A stretch of DNA of 64,000 bases from Nostoc sp. C052. GTDB lineage: Bacteria > Cyanobacteriota > Cyanobacteriia > Cyanobacteriales > Nostocaceae. The notes below the pieces were generated by a model that worked only from the letters and a program-made list of their open reading frames with translations, did no database searches and was not told the origin of the DNA. A program made the translations under genes and the position numbers. The stretch covers positions 6,891,501-6,955,500 of the forward strand of contig NZ_CP040272.1 in assembly GCF_013393905.1 (NCBI RefSeq). Direction: 5' to 3'. Every line of letters starts with the position of its first letter. The first letter of the stretch is position 1. This document shows, in pieces, positions 8,361 to 17,330 of the stretch.

Positions 8361-9359
8361 CTAACTTGCCAAATATTCATCCATATTGGCTTTAGATTTA
8401 CGAAGTTTAGTTAAAGCTTCCCGCTCAATTTGCCGCACTCGTTCTCGACTGATGTTCAGGATTTCACCAATTCTCGCCAGAGTCAGCGCTTGCCCATCAG
8501 TTAACCCAAAGCGCAGTGTGATTACTTCCCTCTGTTGTGGCGTTAGATCGCCCATTAGGCGATCTAAGTCATAAGATAAGGAAGATTGCATGACGAACTC
8601 TTCGGGAGATGCGCCTGGATCTTCCAGCATTTCTCCGAGTTCGGTATCGTAATTATCACCCAACCGCAAATCCAAAGAAAGGGGCAAACGCGCCTTTTCT
8701 AGATACTCTCGTACTTGTTTGGGGGTCAATTCTAATTCTTCGGCTAGCTCTCCAGCTGTGGGAGCGCGCCCCAATTTTTGAGACAATTGGCGCTGTGCCT
8801 TTTTAATCTTATTTAATTTTTCGGTGATATGGATCGGCAGCCGAATGGTGCGGGCTTTTTCGGCAATAGCACGAGTGATAGCTTGCCGAATCCACCAATA
8901 GGCATAAGTAGAAAATCTGTACCCTTTGGTGGGGTCAAACTTTTCTACGCCCCGTTGCATACCAATACTACCTTCTTGGATCAAGTCCAGTAAATCGACG
9001 TTGCGCTTGATGTACTTTTTAGCAACGGAGACTACCAGCCGCAAATTGGCTTCTACCATCTTACGCTTGGCAATTTCACCATCGGCGATCGCTTCGTTCA
9101 ACTCTGCTGGTTCTAGGTTTGTCGCTTTGGCCCACTCTTCTAGAGTCGGTTGACGATCTAGCTGGGTGGCAAGATTTTCCCTTGATTCGTGCAAAGCGCA
9201 GGAACGTTGCACCTGTTTACCATAGAAAATCTCTTCCTCGTGTGTTAAGAGTGGCACACGGCCAATCTCACGCAGGTAAGTCCGCACGAGGTCTGTGGCT
9301 GTCTGAGCGGTCTTCATGGCGCTACTCTTTGGTAATGATGGGTTTGGCGGTAGGGTCAT
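8361..9359 (-). CDS. sigD: Group 2 RNA polymerase sigma factor (SigD-like)
   Basis: The 332-residue product has all sigma-70 regions. Region 1.2 is 'DLVRTYLREIGRVPLLTHEEE', broken here after the first 20 residues in the family motif. Region 2 carries 'LRLVVSVAKKY', 'LDLIQEGSIGMQRGVEKFDP' and 'FSTYAYWWIRQAITRAI'. Region 3 follows, and region 4 has 'LTPQQREVITLRFGL' and 'ISRERVRQIE'. The short N-terminus without region 1.1 marks a non-essential group 2 factor used in stress or light responses. Its position beside carB and dps matches my recollection of the sigD neighbourhood in Anabaena PCC 7120, which is the basis for the symbol. An internal ATG at 9317 is an alternative start. Confidence 0.72.
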   Translation of the reverse strand: MTLPPNPSLPKSSAMKTAQTATDLVRTYLREIGRVPLLTHEEEIFYGKQVQRSCALHESRENLATQLDRQPTLEEWAKATNLEPAELNEAIADGEIAKRKMVEANLRLVVSVAKKYIKRNVDLLDLIQEGSIGMQRGVEKFDPTKGYRFSTYAYWWIRQAITRAIAEKARTIRLPIHITEKLNKIKKAQRQLSQKLGRAPTAGELAEELELTPKQVREYLEKARLPLSLDLRLGDNYDTELGEMLEDPGASPEEFVMQSSLSYDLDRLMGDLTPQQREVITLRFGLTDGQALTLARIGEILNISRERVRQIEREALTKLRKSKANMDEYLAS

Positions 9360-9876
9360 TAAGGGATAGATGCTTTATTAGGGTGTTACCCAGTTAACTG
9401 GGAACCTATACTATGGTTTGCAACTTACGCGCCCGATAAACTCGGCTGCTCATAATAATCAAATTTAGGCTTCTTAACTGCTAAAACTACAGTTATTTCC
9501 TACTTTTCACAAGTATCTACAGTTAGATAAAAGGTTGCTTATTAAACATTTTTTATTGGATTCTTATTAACAATTGTAACATTTATGAGAATGTTTTGGC
9601 TAGATGGCGACATTAAATTTCCTGGTTGTTCCAGTTCATGAAACGTCGCCCTCTATCTTAAGGATGACTATAAGTCAATTTAAGAAATTATCTGGTTAAC
9701 ATAAGCTTCCTCATATTTGTTAAAGTATCTCAATGAGAACTATAGTCATTCTCTTATAACAATGACTTAATTTTTTCTGGGAATTGGGTATTGGGCATTG
9801 AAAAGAGGCAGAGGGGCGGGGTGCGGGGGGCGGAGGGGAAAACTCTTCTCCCTTCTCCTTGCTCCCCTGCTCCCTA
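9360..9876. other. Intergenic region upstream of the sigma factor gene
   Basis: No gene is seen. It must contain the sigma factor promoter and the 3' end of carB. A purine-rich run ('gggcggggtgcggggggcgg', about 9810-9832) lies next to the carB stop and is one of the simple repeats scattered over this window. Confidence 0.45.
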
Positions 9877-12800
9877 CTACCTCGCAATCGGGCAGTACTC
9901 TTGGATGGTTTTTACGTCCAAAGTCGTATTTTGTAAGGAACGAATGGCGGCGACGGTAGCTTTGGCACCGGCGATGGTAGTAATGATGGGAATTTTGTAA
10001 GCTAAGGCTGTGCGGCGGATTAACCTAGCATCAGTCTGGGCTTCTTCCCCGGATGGTGTGTTGATAATAAGTTGGATTTTTTGGTTTTTGATTGCATCTA
10101 GAACGTGGGGACGACCTTCATGGAGTTTCAACACCAACTCAATATTTAACCCCTGTTCAAGAAGAACTCGGCGTGTACCAAGGGTAGCCATCACTGTAAA
10201 GCCCAAATCGATAAATTCCTTCACCACACCACTTGCAGCAGCTTTATCGCGATCGCTCATTGATACAAATACAGTTCCCGTTAGCGGTAAACGCTCCCCA
10301 GCACCCAATTCTGCTTTGGCAAAGGCCCGGCCAAAGTCGCTGTCAATCCCCATCACCTCACCAGTGGATCTCATTTCTGGGCCCAATATTGTATCAGTTC
10401 CAGGGAATTTATTAAAGGGTAATACTGCTTCTTTTACAGCAATATGTGTGGGTATGACTTCCTCGGTGAAGTGTAGCTCCTCTAAGGTTTTGCCTGACAT
10501 AATTAAGGATGCTAATTTCGCTAACTGTACTCCTGTTGCTTTAGATACAAAGGGAACTGTACGGGAGGCGCGGGGATTAGCTTCGAGAATATAAACTTGG
10601 GGAGAATAGCTGCTTGCACCGACAACAGCAAACTGAATATTCATCAAGCCAACGACTGACAGGGCTTGTGCTAGCTGCACCGTCCAAGTGCGAATTTGAT
10701 TGAGAACTGCTGGTGATAGGGAAATGGAAGGTAAAGAACAAGCAGAATCTCCTGAGTGAATCCCTGCTTGCTCGATGTGTTCCATAATACCACCAATCAC
10801 CACCCGTCCGCTATGATCGGCGATCGCATCGACATCGACTTCAATGGCGTTTTCTAAAAACTTATCAATCAAAATCGGATGTTCTGGTTCTATGAGTACC
10901 GCAAAGCTCATGTAGCGTTCCAACTCAGAATCGGAATAGACGATTTCCATCGCTCGTCCCCCCAACACATAGCTGGGACGCACCACCACCGGATAGCCTA
11001 TACGTTTGGCAACAATCAGCGCGTCTTCGTAACTCCGAGCGATACCATTGGGCGGCTGGGAAATATTCAACTGTTGGAGAATCTTTTCAAACCGCTCCCG
11101 GTTTTCTGCCATGTCGATGGAATCTGGCGATGTACCCCAAATTTTTGTGAGGAGTCCAGAAGTGTTATTGCTAAGAAATTCTTGTAATGGAATAGCCAAT
11201 TTTAGGGGTGTTTGTCCGCCAAACTGGATTATTACCCCAACTGGATTTTCAGTTTCGATGATGTTAAGGACATCTTCTTTTGTTAAAGGCTCAAAGTAAA
11301 GGCGATCGCTGGTATCGTAGTCTGTTGAAACTGTCTCTGGGTTAGAGTTGACCATAATCGTTTCATACCCCGCATCCTTCAAGGCATAAGCGGCGTGACA
11401 ACAACAATAATCAAACTCAATTCCCTGGCCAATGCGGTTGGGGCCACCACCCAAAATCAACACTTTTGGCTTGGTTGCGGGCATTACCTCTGTTTCTTGT
11501 TCGTAGGTAGAATAGTAATACGGGGTAAAGGCTTCAAACTCAGCAGCACAGGTATCTACGGTTTTATAAACTGGGATAATCCCTAGTGACTTGCGGTAGG
11601 CGCGAACTTCATCTTCAGTAGTTTTGGTGGCATAAGCAATCTGGCGATCGCTATATCCGTCCCGCTTCACTTCATAAAGTTGCTCTTTTGTCAACTGCTG
11701 CAACGGTGTCCGTTTCAGGAATTTTTCGACCTCTAGAAGTTGCTGTAATTTATCTAGGAACCATCGGTCAATACCAGTGAGTTCATAGATTTCTTCAATG
11801 GTCATCCCTTGCTGCAAGGCATGACGCACGGCGAAAATGCGATCGGGGTTAGGTGTCCGTAGTTGGGCGCGGATTTGTTCACCACTGGGTAATTTTTCGG
11901 CTTTGTCGCAACCCCAACCAGCGCGTCCGGTTTCGAGCGATCGCAGTGCCTTTTGAAAGGATTCGTTGAAAGTCCGCCCAATTGCCATTGCTTCCCCCAC
12001 AGACTTCATTTGAGTTGTCAGTACTGGGTCAGAGCCAGGGAACTTTTCAAAGGCGAAGCGAGGGATTTTTGTCACCACATAGTCAATTGTCGGCTCAAAG
12101 GATGCGGGAGTTTTCTTGGTGATGTCATTTTTAATTTCATCCAAGGTGTAGCCCACAGCCAATTTTGCAGCCATTTTGGCGATGGGGAAACCTGTAGCTT
12201 TGGAAGATAAAGCCGAACTACGGGAAACGCGGGGGTTCATTTCAATTACAACCACATCCCCATTCAGCGGATTGACGGCAAACTGAATATTAGAACCGCC
12301 AGTTTCCACACCGATCTCGCGGATGATTTTAATTGCCATATCCCGCAGCCTTTGATATTCTTTATCAGTGAGGGTTTGCGCGGGAGCGACGGTAATAGAG
12401 TCCCCGGTGTGAATGCCCATTGGATCAAGGTTTTCGATGGAGCAGATAATCACCACGTTATCTGCTAAGTCACGCATCACTTCGAGTTCATATTCTTTCC
12501 AGCCGAGTAAAGACTGGTCAATGAGAATTTGCGAAACAGGGCTGGCATCTATACCCACCTGTGCCATTTCTTCAAATTCTTCTTGGTTGTAGGCAATACC
12601 ACCGCCACTTCCTCCCATTGTGAAGGCAGGACGAATAATTAGGGGATAAGTACCAATTTGGCGGGCAACAGCTTTGGCTTCTTCTAAAGATTCGGCTGTA
12701 TCGCTGGGACAAACAGCTACTCCAATCCTTGCCATTGCTTCACCAAACAGTTTTCGATCTTCGGCTTTTTCGATCGCTGGGAGTTTAGCGCCGATTAATT

Positions 12801-13140
12801 CAACACCGTACTTTTCCAACACGCCATTTTTGGCTAAAGCAACGGCGAGGTTGAGGGCGGTTTGTCCTCCCATCGTTGGTAGTAAAGCATCGGGGCGTTC
12901 TTTCTCAATGACTTTTTCGACCAATTCCGGCGTCAGCGGCTCAATGTAAGTGCGATCGGCCGTTTCCGGGTCGGTCATAATAGTTGCAGGATTGGAGTTG
13001 ACCAAAACCACTTCATAGCCTTCTTCTCGGAGCGCTTTGCAGGCTTGAGTGCCAGAGTAGTCAAACTCACAGGCTTGTCCGATCACAATTGGACCAGAAC
13101 CTAACAGTAGAATCTTCTGGAGGTCGTCACGGCGGGGCAT
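9877..13140 (-). CDS. carB: Carbamoyl-phosphate synthase large subunit
   Basis: The 1087-residue enzyme makes carbamoyl phosphate from glutamine-derived ammonia, bicarbonate and 2 ATP for arginine and pyrimidine synthesis. Two homologous ATP-grasp halves are visible: the first begins 'LLLGSGPIVIGQACEFDYSG', the second near residue 557 'LILGGGPNRIGQGIEFDYCC'. The allosteric MGS-like domain at the C-terminus includes 'ATLGTRRVLLEQG' and 'IINTPSGEEAQTD'. Length is normal for the family. It stands alone here; the small subunit (carA) is not in the window. The arginine branch is continued by argC and argH elsewhere in the window. Confidence 0.97.
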   Translation of the reverse strand: MPRRDDLQKILLLGSGPIVIGQACEFDYSGTQACKALREEGYEVVLVNSNPATIMTDPETADRTYIEPLTPELVEKVIEKERPDALLPTMGGQTALNLAVALAKNGVLEKYGVELIGAKLPAIEKAEDRKLFGEAMARIGVAVCPSDTAESLEEAKAVARQIGTYPLIIRPAFTMGGSGGGIAYNQEEFEEMAQVGIDASPVSQILIDQSLLGWKEYELEVMRDLADNVVIICSIENLDPMGIHTGDSITVAPAQTLTDKEYQRLRDMAIKIIREIGVETGGSNIQFAVNPLNGDVVVIEMNPRVSRSSALSSKATGFPIAKMAAKLAVGYTLDEIKNDITKKTPASFEPTIDYVVTKIPRFAFEKFPGSDPVLTTQMKSVGEAMAIGRTFNESFQKALRSLETGRAGWGCDKAEKLPSGEQIRAQLRTPNPDRIFAVRHALQQGMTIEEIYELTGIDRWFLDKLQQLLEVEKFLKRTPLQQLTKEQLYEVKRDGYSDRQIAYATKTTEDEVRAYRKSLGIIPVYKTVDTCAAEFEAFTPYYYSTYEQETEVMPATKPKVLILGGGPNRIGQGIEFDYCCCHAAYALKDAGYETIMVNSNPETVSTDYDTSDRLYFEPLTKEDVLNIIETENPVGVIIQFGGQTPLKLAIPLQEFLSNNTSGLLTKIWGTSPDSIDMAENRERFEKILQQLNISQPPNGIARSYEDALIVAKRIGYPVVVRPSYVLGGRAMEIVYSDSELERYMSFAVLIEPEHPILIDKFLENAIEVDVDAIADHSGRVVIGGIMEHIEQAGIHSGDSACSLPSISLSPAVLNQIRTWTVQLAQALSVVGLMNIQFAVVGASSYSPQVYILEANPRASRTVPFVSKATGVQLAKLASLIMSGKTLEELHFTEEVIPTHIAVKEAVLPFNKFPGTDTILGPEMRSTGEVMGIDSDFGRAFAKAELGAGERLPLTGTVFVSMSDRDKAAASGVVKEFIDLGFTVMATLGTRRVLLEQGLNIELVLKLHEGRPHVLDAIKNQKIQLIINTPSGEEAQTDARLIRRTALAYKIPIITTIAGAKATVAAIRSLQNTTLDVKTIQEYCPIAR

Positions 13141-13262
13141 AGTCGTTGCCTTGGAATACGAGAATACAAATCCTGATTATTTTAAGTGTCTTTACCCCCC
13201 ATCGTGCTTTTTATTATTAAGTTTTCTAAGTTTGATGACAGAGAGGGAGGGGGCAGTGGGGC

Positions 13263-13379
13263 AATACTGTTCGGTTAAGCATTTTTAACTTGAAATTGGG
13301 TTTGGGGAAAAGGTTAAGGGGTAAAGGTTAAAGGTTTTTCTTTTCCCTTTTCCCTTTTTCCCCTTAACCGAAAGGTATT
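13263..13379. repeat. MITE-like inverted-repeat element, 'aatacNgttcNgttaa' family
   Basis: AATACTGTTCGGTTAA (13263-13278) faces TTAACCGAAAGGTATT (13364-13379); reverse-complemented, the second differs at two positions. The 117-bp unit has no coding capacity. A second unit with nearly the same ends occupies 62121-62264, and the end sequence recurs singly near 52996-53014 and 55436-55450. No target duplication is clear. Confidence 0.65.
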
Positions 13380-13713
13380 GGGGAGTGGGGGACAAGGGAG
13401 CAGGGGAGCAGGGAGCAAGGGAGAAGAGTTTTCCCCTCCGCACCCTGCCCCTCTGCCTCTTTTCAATGCCCAATGCCCAACAATTATTTTGTATTTCTAA
13501 TTTTATTTAATTGTGATGCTTAAATTTTTAAAGCTTTTGCAAATATTTATTATTTAACCGGATGATGCTTTTCAACGACTGGTGATTTATTGTGGTACAT
13601 ATCCATTTACTTATTTATGCACAGATAGATTACTTAGATAGGAATTTATTTTCACTATCTAATTGCTATGTATTATCAATATTAAATATTGTGTAAATAT
13701 GTTTACTTAAATT

Positions 13714-13757
13714 AAAAATGGCAGAGATGTAGTGATACCATTCCCTGCCATTTTTTA
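13714..13757 (-). terminator. Rho-independent terminator of dps
   Basis: AAAAATGGCAG (13714-13724) pairs with CTGCCATTTTT (13745-13755). Read on the minus strand the stem runs into 'ccatttttaattt'. It lies 70 bp beyond the dps stop codon. Confidence 0.75.
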
Positions 13758-13826
13758 TAATATTTTAAGAGTTAGTGCTGCCAACTTTTTTTCAGTCTAG
13801 ATAGATAAATCTAGATTATGAGAGTT

Positions 13827-14381
13827 TTAGCTTTGAGCAGCTTGGACAAATCCTAAAGTTAAGCTGTCTTTAGCGAGGAAGTGTGACAAATGATAAGCAC
13901 GTTCCTCAGTTTTCAACAAAATCTTTTCGTACAGATAGCGTGTACCCCGATCGCCTAAACTCTCTGCCTGAGCAGCTTGGCGGCGAATTACGCCAATAAT
14001 CGCTTGTTCGGCAGCTAGGTCATTTTCCACCATTTGGCGAGAGGAATATACACCTTCAGATTCTTGCTCAAAAACAGTTAATTCTGCTAATTTGCTAAAG
14101 GTCGCTACTGGCACACCACCTAGCCCGTCCAAGCGTTCTCCAATTTCATGGATATGGTCTTGTACTTGGTTGTAGCTTTCGTTGAAAAACTCATGCAGAG
14201 AATAAAATTCTGAGCCTTCAACTACAAAATGATGCTTTTGATACTGCAAGTATAGTGCCTGGAAACTAGCTAATATAACGTTAAATCCTTCTGTGATTGG
14301 AGCAGTTACGCTGTGATCCAACAATACGGGATTGTCATATACATGACCAAAATTTCGTAACAAAGTTTGCGTTTCAGACAT
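13827..14381 (-). CDS. dps: Dps-family ferritin with altered (His-type) ferroxidase site
   Basis: The 184-residue protein is a Dps mini-ferritin, a dodecamer that oxidises and stores iron and shields DNA from peroxide damage. The four-helix core is plain ('LHEFFNESYNQVQDHIHEIG', 'MVENDLAAEQAIIGVIRRQA', 'DRGTRYLYEKILLKTEERAY'). At the E. coli-equivalent positions it has H51, H63 and E82, but N67 in place of Asp and H78 in place of Asp. A histidine at the latter position fits the 'His-type' ferroxidase centre I recall described for a Nostoc punctiforme Dps. Neighbouring carB and sigD keep the order I recall from Anabaena. Confidence 0.85.
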   Translation of the reverse strand: MSETQTLLRNFGHVYDNPVLLDHSVTAPITEGFNVILASFQALYLQYQKHHFVVEGSEFYSLHEFFNESYNQVQDHIHEIGERLDGLGGVPVATFSKLAELTVFEQESEGVYSSRQMVENDLAAEQAIIGVIRRQAAQAESLGDRGTRYLYEKILLKTEERAYHLSHFLAKDSLTLGFVQAAQS

Positions 14382-14873
14382 TAGTTTTCCTCGCTTTTTA
14401 GCAGATGTAGATTTTAACTGCTTATTCCTTACATATTAACATTTTAATAATAAGAGCAAGCCAATCTGCCATCACAATATTTTGTATTTTTACTTACCAA
14501 AAATCTCTAGTTTGTTGTTTGGTGGATGATAGTAGTTTCATTAAATTACATATATCTATCATTATCAATCTTGACAGATAGGCTTTAACATGCATAACTT
14601 TCAAGACCAGATATGGGAAAGACAAGGTAAAATTTTCTCCTTCATCTCTCGCTCTGCGGGAAGTTAAACCTTATATCCCCAAGTGCTTCGAGAAGTTTCT
14701 GCAAGAATTTTGACTTGATTTCTGCCTGATGCGATCGCTAAAAAATTTTATTTTTTCCAAAATTAATGAGAATTGTTTGCACTTAAGCTATGCTGGTTTT
14801 AAGAGGTTAGACTTCTAAGGCTTTGAAAAAGCTGGGAGTTAAATTGCGGTGATTACTGCAAGTTTGTTGCACT
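14382..14873. other. Intergenic region between dps and a small unknown gene
   Basis: No gene is seen. It contains AT-rich dps upstream DNA with 'tatcattatcaatc' near 14556-14569, which is loosely like an iron-regulator (Fur) box but too short to claim. A second loose candidate, 'aatgagaattgttt', lies near 14765-14778. Confidence 0.4.
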
Positions 14874-15140
14874 TTGAGGGCAATTTTCTTGAAATCGTTT
14901 AGTTCAGAAATAGAAATAAGTCACCTTGTAGAGGTGAATTGGACAGACCGCTGGCAAGTCTATCAACGCCTAAAGGAGTTAGACATTCCCTGTAGTTGTG
15001 CGGCTAACCAGCCATTGAAAGTTGAAATTGGCAATCCGACTGCGGCTGTTCAACTTTGGAGTGTGATACGGCGATTTACAGTCTCTCGTCAAGATCAGAT
15101 TTGGACTCTTGAGTGTTGCTGGCAGAGTCGCTATCAATAG
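14874..15140 (+). CDS. Small conserved-type hypothetical protein
   Basis: The 88-residue product (short of acidic tail, with SFSSEIEISHLVEVNWTDRW near the start, then 'LKELDIPCSCAANQPLKVEI') looks like a soluble alpha/beta protein. I recall similar small proteins in filamentous cyanobacteria but no function. No ATG is available; the frame starts at TTG 14874, with another TTG at 14889. The three cysteines include a Cys-Ser-Cys pair. It precedes the [2Fe-2S] protein gene by 69 bp on the same strand and could be co-transcribed. Confidence 0.55.
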   Translation: MRAIFLKSFSSEIEISHLVEVNWTDRWQVYQRLKELDIPCSCAANQPLKVEIGNPTAAVQLWSVIRRFTVSRQDQIWTLECCWQSRYQ

Positions 15141-15209
15141 TTCTAATCTGTGGGTACTGCTGAGAATTTCTTGCTTGATAGCTTGTATTAGTTAAAAGGA
15201 GGTCAAAAA

Positions 15210-15857
15210 ATGGGTGTATCTCAAAGATCAGAATTTTGCCTTGAAGGCAGGTTTATAAATTTTGTTATTAAAGATGGGTATAAGCTCAAAGGTCTACTGC
15301 TGAGTACTCATGAGGGTGAATGCTACGTTAAACTTGCTAAACATTTACGGGCTGCTTTTGATTTGCGGCTACCAGCAGGTACTTGGCTACAAGTTGTTGG
15401 TTATAAAGAATACGATATAAAAAAAGACAAAGTTACACTCAAAGCTGAACGTGTAATGGCGGCGAATTCTGGAATTGCGACAGTTCAAACGATCGCAGCA
15501 CCACAAGAATCTCCATCTATTGATCATGTCAAGGCAAAACCAGCTAAGACTAAGGCCACCATTTTGGTGTGTCAAAAGTCTGATTGTATGAAACGCGGTG
15601 GTAACGGAGTTTGTCAGGCATTGGAGGCGGCTTTAAGCGATCGCGGTTTAGAAGACCAAGTTACAATCAAGGGCACTGGTTGTATGAAAAACTGTAAAGC
15701 TGGGCCAAACCTAGTTATGCCAGATAAAACTCGCCATAGCCGAATTCAAGCTTCACAAATACCGGCGCTGATGAATCAGCATTTTGGTGACAAGAACTTA
15801 TCCGCAAAGCCTGAGAATGTAAGGGAAGTAGCAATATCTAACGGTAAGTTTTGCTGA
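15210..15857 (+). CDS. Thioredoxin-like [2Fe-2S] ferredoxin domain protein
   Basis: The 215-residue protein has two parts. Residues 1-85 form a basic, beta-rich domain of unknown role. Residues 117-193 are a thioredoxin-fold [2Fe-2S] ferredoxin like that of NuoE or Shethna-type ferredoxins, with cysteines C121, C126, C158 and C162 (ILVCQKSDCMKRGG and GTGCMKNCKAGPN). These would hold the cluster; C135 is extra. The partner is unknown. 'aaaaggagg' just before the ATG is a strong ribosome site. A clear terminator follows at 15967. Confidence 0.82.
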   Translation: MGVSQRSEFCLEGRFINFVIKDGYKLKGLLLSTHEGECYVKLAKHLRAAFDLRLPAGTWLQVVGYKEYDIKKDKVTLKAERVMAANSGIATVQTIAAPQESPSIDHVKAKPAKTKATILVCQKSDCMKRGGNGVCQALEAALSDRGLEDQVTIKGTGCMKNCKAGPNLVMPDKTRHSRIQASQIPALMNQHFGDKNLSAKPENVREVAISNGKFC

Positions 15858-15966
15858 AAAAAATAGTTAAATCTTGACATTTGAATGAGAAAGCTTAATA
15901 ATATCTTCATTAAGTGTGTTCCATTAATATCGGCTGTAAAATTTGCTAGAAGTTAGCAATAAAATC

Positions 15967-15999
15967 AAAAAACTGGCTTTAATTAAGGCCAGTTTTTTG
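15967..15999 (+). terminator. Rho-independent terminator
   Basis: AAAAACTGGCTTT pairs with AAGGCCAGTTTTT around a short AATT loop, ending in six T. It lies 110 bp beyond the [2Fe-2S] protein gene. Confidence 0.85.
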
Positions 16000-16159
16000 A
16001 GTGGAAGGGTTTCTATTGAACAATTTTTAACCGGAATGCTCCGATAATTTGGAAAAATTTAAGAAAACGTGATTGATTGATGAATATGTAGCCTCAGAGA
16101 GGCTTTTCGTTAGACATCGCTTACAGTGGAAGCGTCAATCATCAATGACTTAAAAGCAA

Positions 16160-16582
16160 ATGCCACATAACCTTCAGTGGACATACATCGTTTTTTTGAC
16201 ATTTTCCACGATAGTCATGATTTTTCTATTCCGTCATGACTGGAATCGCCTAGCTAAACTCTACCGTACCCAAGAAGCGCCGCCACTAAACTTTTCGCGA
16301 ATGATAAGCGGTTCTGTGGGTTTGGTGTACTACAAAGGAACTTTAAATGTTGGTATCACTCCTCAAGGGATTTATCTGAGTATTTTTCCGTTGTTTAGCT
16401 TGGGACTGACGCCTTTGTTGATTCCCTGGAGTGCCATTAGGAAAATTGAACCTGCTAACCAACTATTTATTCAGCGTTTTCGCTTGCATCTTAGTTCTCC
16501 AAAAATCAAGCTGGTTTTAAGCAAAGATATTTTGGAACCAGCTAAAGAATTTTTAGCCGCACAGGGATTTGAGTGGATTTAG
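16160..16582 (+). CDS. Hypothetical membrane-anchored protein
   Basis: The 140-residue product begins with one hydrophobic segment (about residues 9-25, YIVFLTFSTIVMIFLF). It continues with a mostly beta-type domain containing 'VGLVYYKGTLNVGITPQGIY' and 'LLIPWSAIRKIEP', reminiscent of small PH-like membrane-associated domains. No catalytic residues are visible. It stands alone, preceded by a terminator and followed by the toxin/antitoxin remnant region. I do not recognise the family with confidence. Confidence 0.6.
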   Translation: MPHNLQWTYIVFLTFSTIVMIFLFRHDWNRLAKLYRTQEAPPLNFSRMISGSVGLVYYKGTLNVGITPQGIYLSIFPLFSLGLTPLLIPWSAIRKIEPANQLFIQRFRLHLSSPKIKLVLSKDILEPAKEFLAAQGFEWI

Positions 16583-16705
16583 GTAAATGCCGTTTTGATC
16601 GGGCCGATCGTCTAAAATATAAAATCACTCGTAATCATTTTTAAATTGGTATTAGAACTGCAAAACAGCATTGATTCGTAAGTAGAGAGCCAGTATCATG
16701 CTTCT

Positions 16706-16846
16706 ATGACAGTTCCACAAGTTGTCCTTGATACAAATTTTATCGTTGCTGGTGTGCGTTTCAAACTAGGGAGTGCTTTTCGTTTGCGGAGTTTTTGCAA
16801 TCTATTGGAGCATTGTCATGAGCAACCTCAGCGTCCAGCTTCCTGA
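16706..16846 (+). pseudogene. Truncated PIN-domain toxin remnant
   Basis: The short frame begins MTVPQVVLDTNFIVAGVR, the typical first strand of VapC-type PIN ribonucleases with the catalytic Asp in LDTN. It stays open for only 46 codons before TGA at 16844, whereas PIN toxins need about 130. After about residue 25 the sequence (LRSFCNLLEHC) no longer looks like the family, suggesting a frameshift and deletion. The antitoxin gene overlaps its 3' end. It is most likely a dead gene. Confidence 0.6.
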
Positions 16847-17063
16847 CTCTTTGTACAAAAGTTTGCAGGAACTTGCCAAACAAGACGGCATTTCTATCGA
16901 TCAGTTTGTGGCAACAGCAGTTGCGGAAAAAATCGCTGTACTCACAACTGAAATTTATCTAGGTGAGCCAGCAAAGCGAGGCAGTCGAGAAAAATACGAC
17001 GCAGTTTTAGCGAAAGTACCAGATATTGAACCGGAATCTTACGATCGCTTACCCACACCCTAA
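16818..17063 (+). CDS. Antitoxin-like protein (CopG/HicB-type helix), partner of a lost PIN toxin
   Basis: The 81-residue product starts MSNLSVQLPDSLYKSLQELA, a ribbon-helix-helix-like opening ('sLPdsLyksLqelAkqdgis'), and continues 'QFVATAVAEKIAVL'. Such proteins are the antitoxin half of type II modules with PIN toxins. The ATG at 16818 is chosen because GGAG lies 7 bases upstream; the longer GTG-initiated frame from 16773 runs through the PIN remnant. No toxin gene follows; only the broken PIN frame precedes it, so this antitoxin is probably orphaned. Confidence 0.7.
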   Translation: MSNLSVQLPDSLYKSLQELAKQDGISIDQFVATAVAEKIAVLTTEIYLGEPAKRGSREKYDAVLAKVPDIEPESYDRLPTP

Positions 17064-17330
17064 CAACGTAGTGCAGGTTCTTCACGTTCAGGGGTAATTT
17101 TTGCCAAGCTTTTGCAAAAGTTGGGAATGAAGCGATCGCCTACACTTTGTCATGAGTTGGGCACAGTTGTAAAAGCGATCGCTTAATATTTATATGCAAT
17201 AGTGTTGAGCGATCGCCTGCACTTTGTCATAAAAAGGAAAAATCGCTTAATGCTGTGTCACGCCACTACAAATTCTTAATGTTTGTAAGTCACTTATCGG
17301 AGTCTTAACTAGAATCCTCATTCAAGTCTG

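Larger units (their letters stand above)
13141..13826. other. Intergenic region with repeat element and purine-rich runs
   Basis: No gene is seen. It contains the inverted-repeat element at 13263-13379, purine-rich simple sequence of the 'gggagcaggggagcaggg' type (about 13381-13430), a 300-bp AT-rich tract, and the dps terminator at 13714-13757. Confidence 0.6.

Noticed and set aside
14556..14778. Possible Fur boxes upstream of dps
   Set aside because: Only loose matches (tatcattatcaatc; aatgagaattgttt) in AT-rich DNA; not enough to claim.
16773..16817. Longer GTG-initiated antitoxin frame
   Set aside because: The extension overlaps the PIN remnant in another frame; ATG 16818 has a ribosome site and fits the family start.
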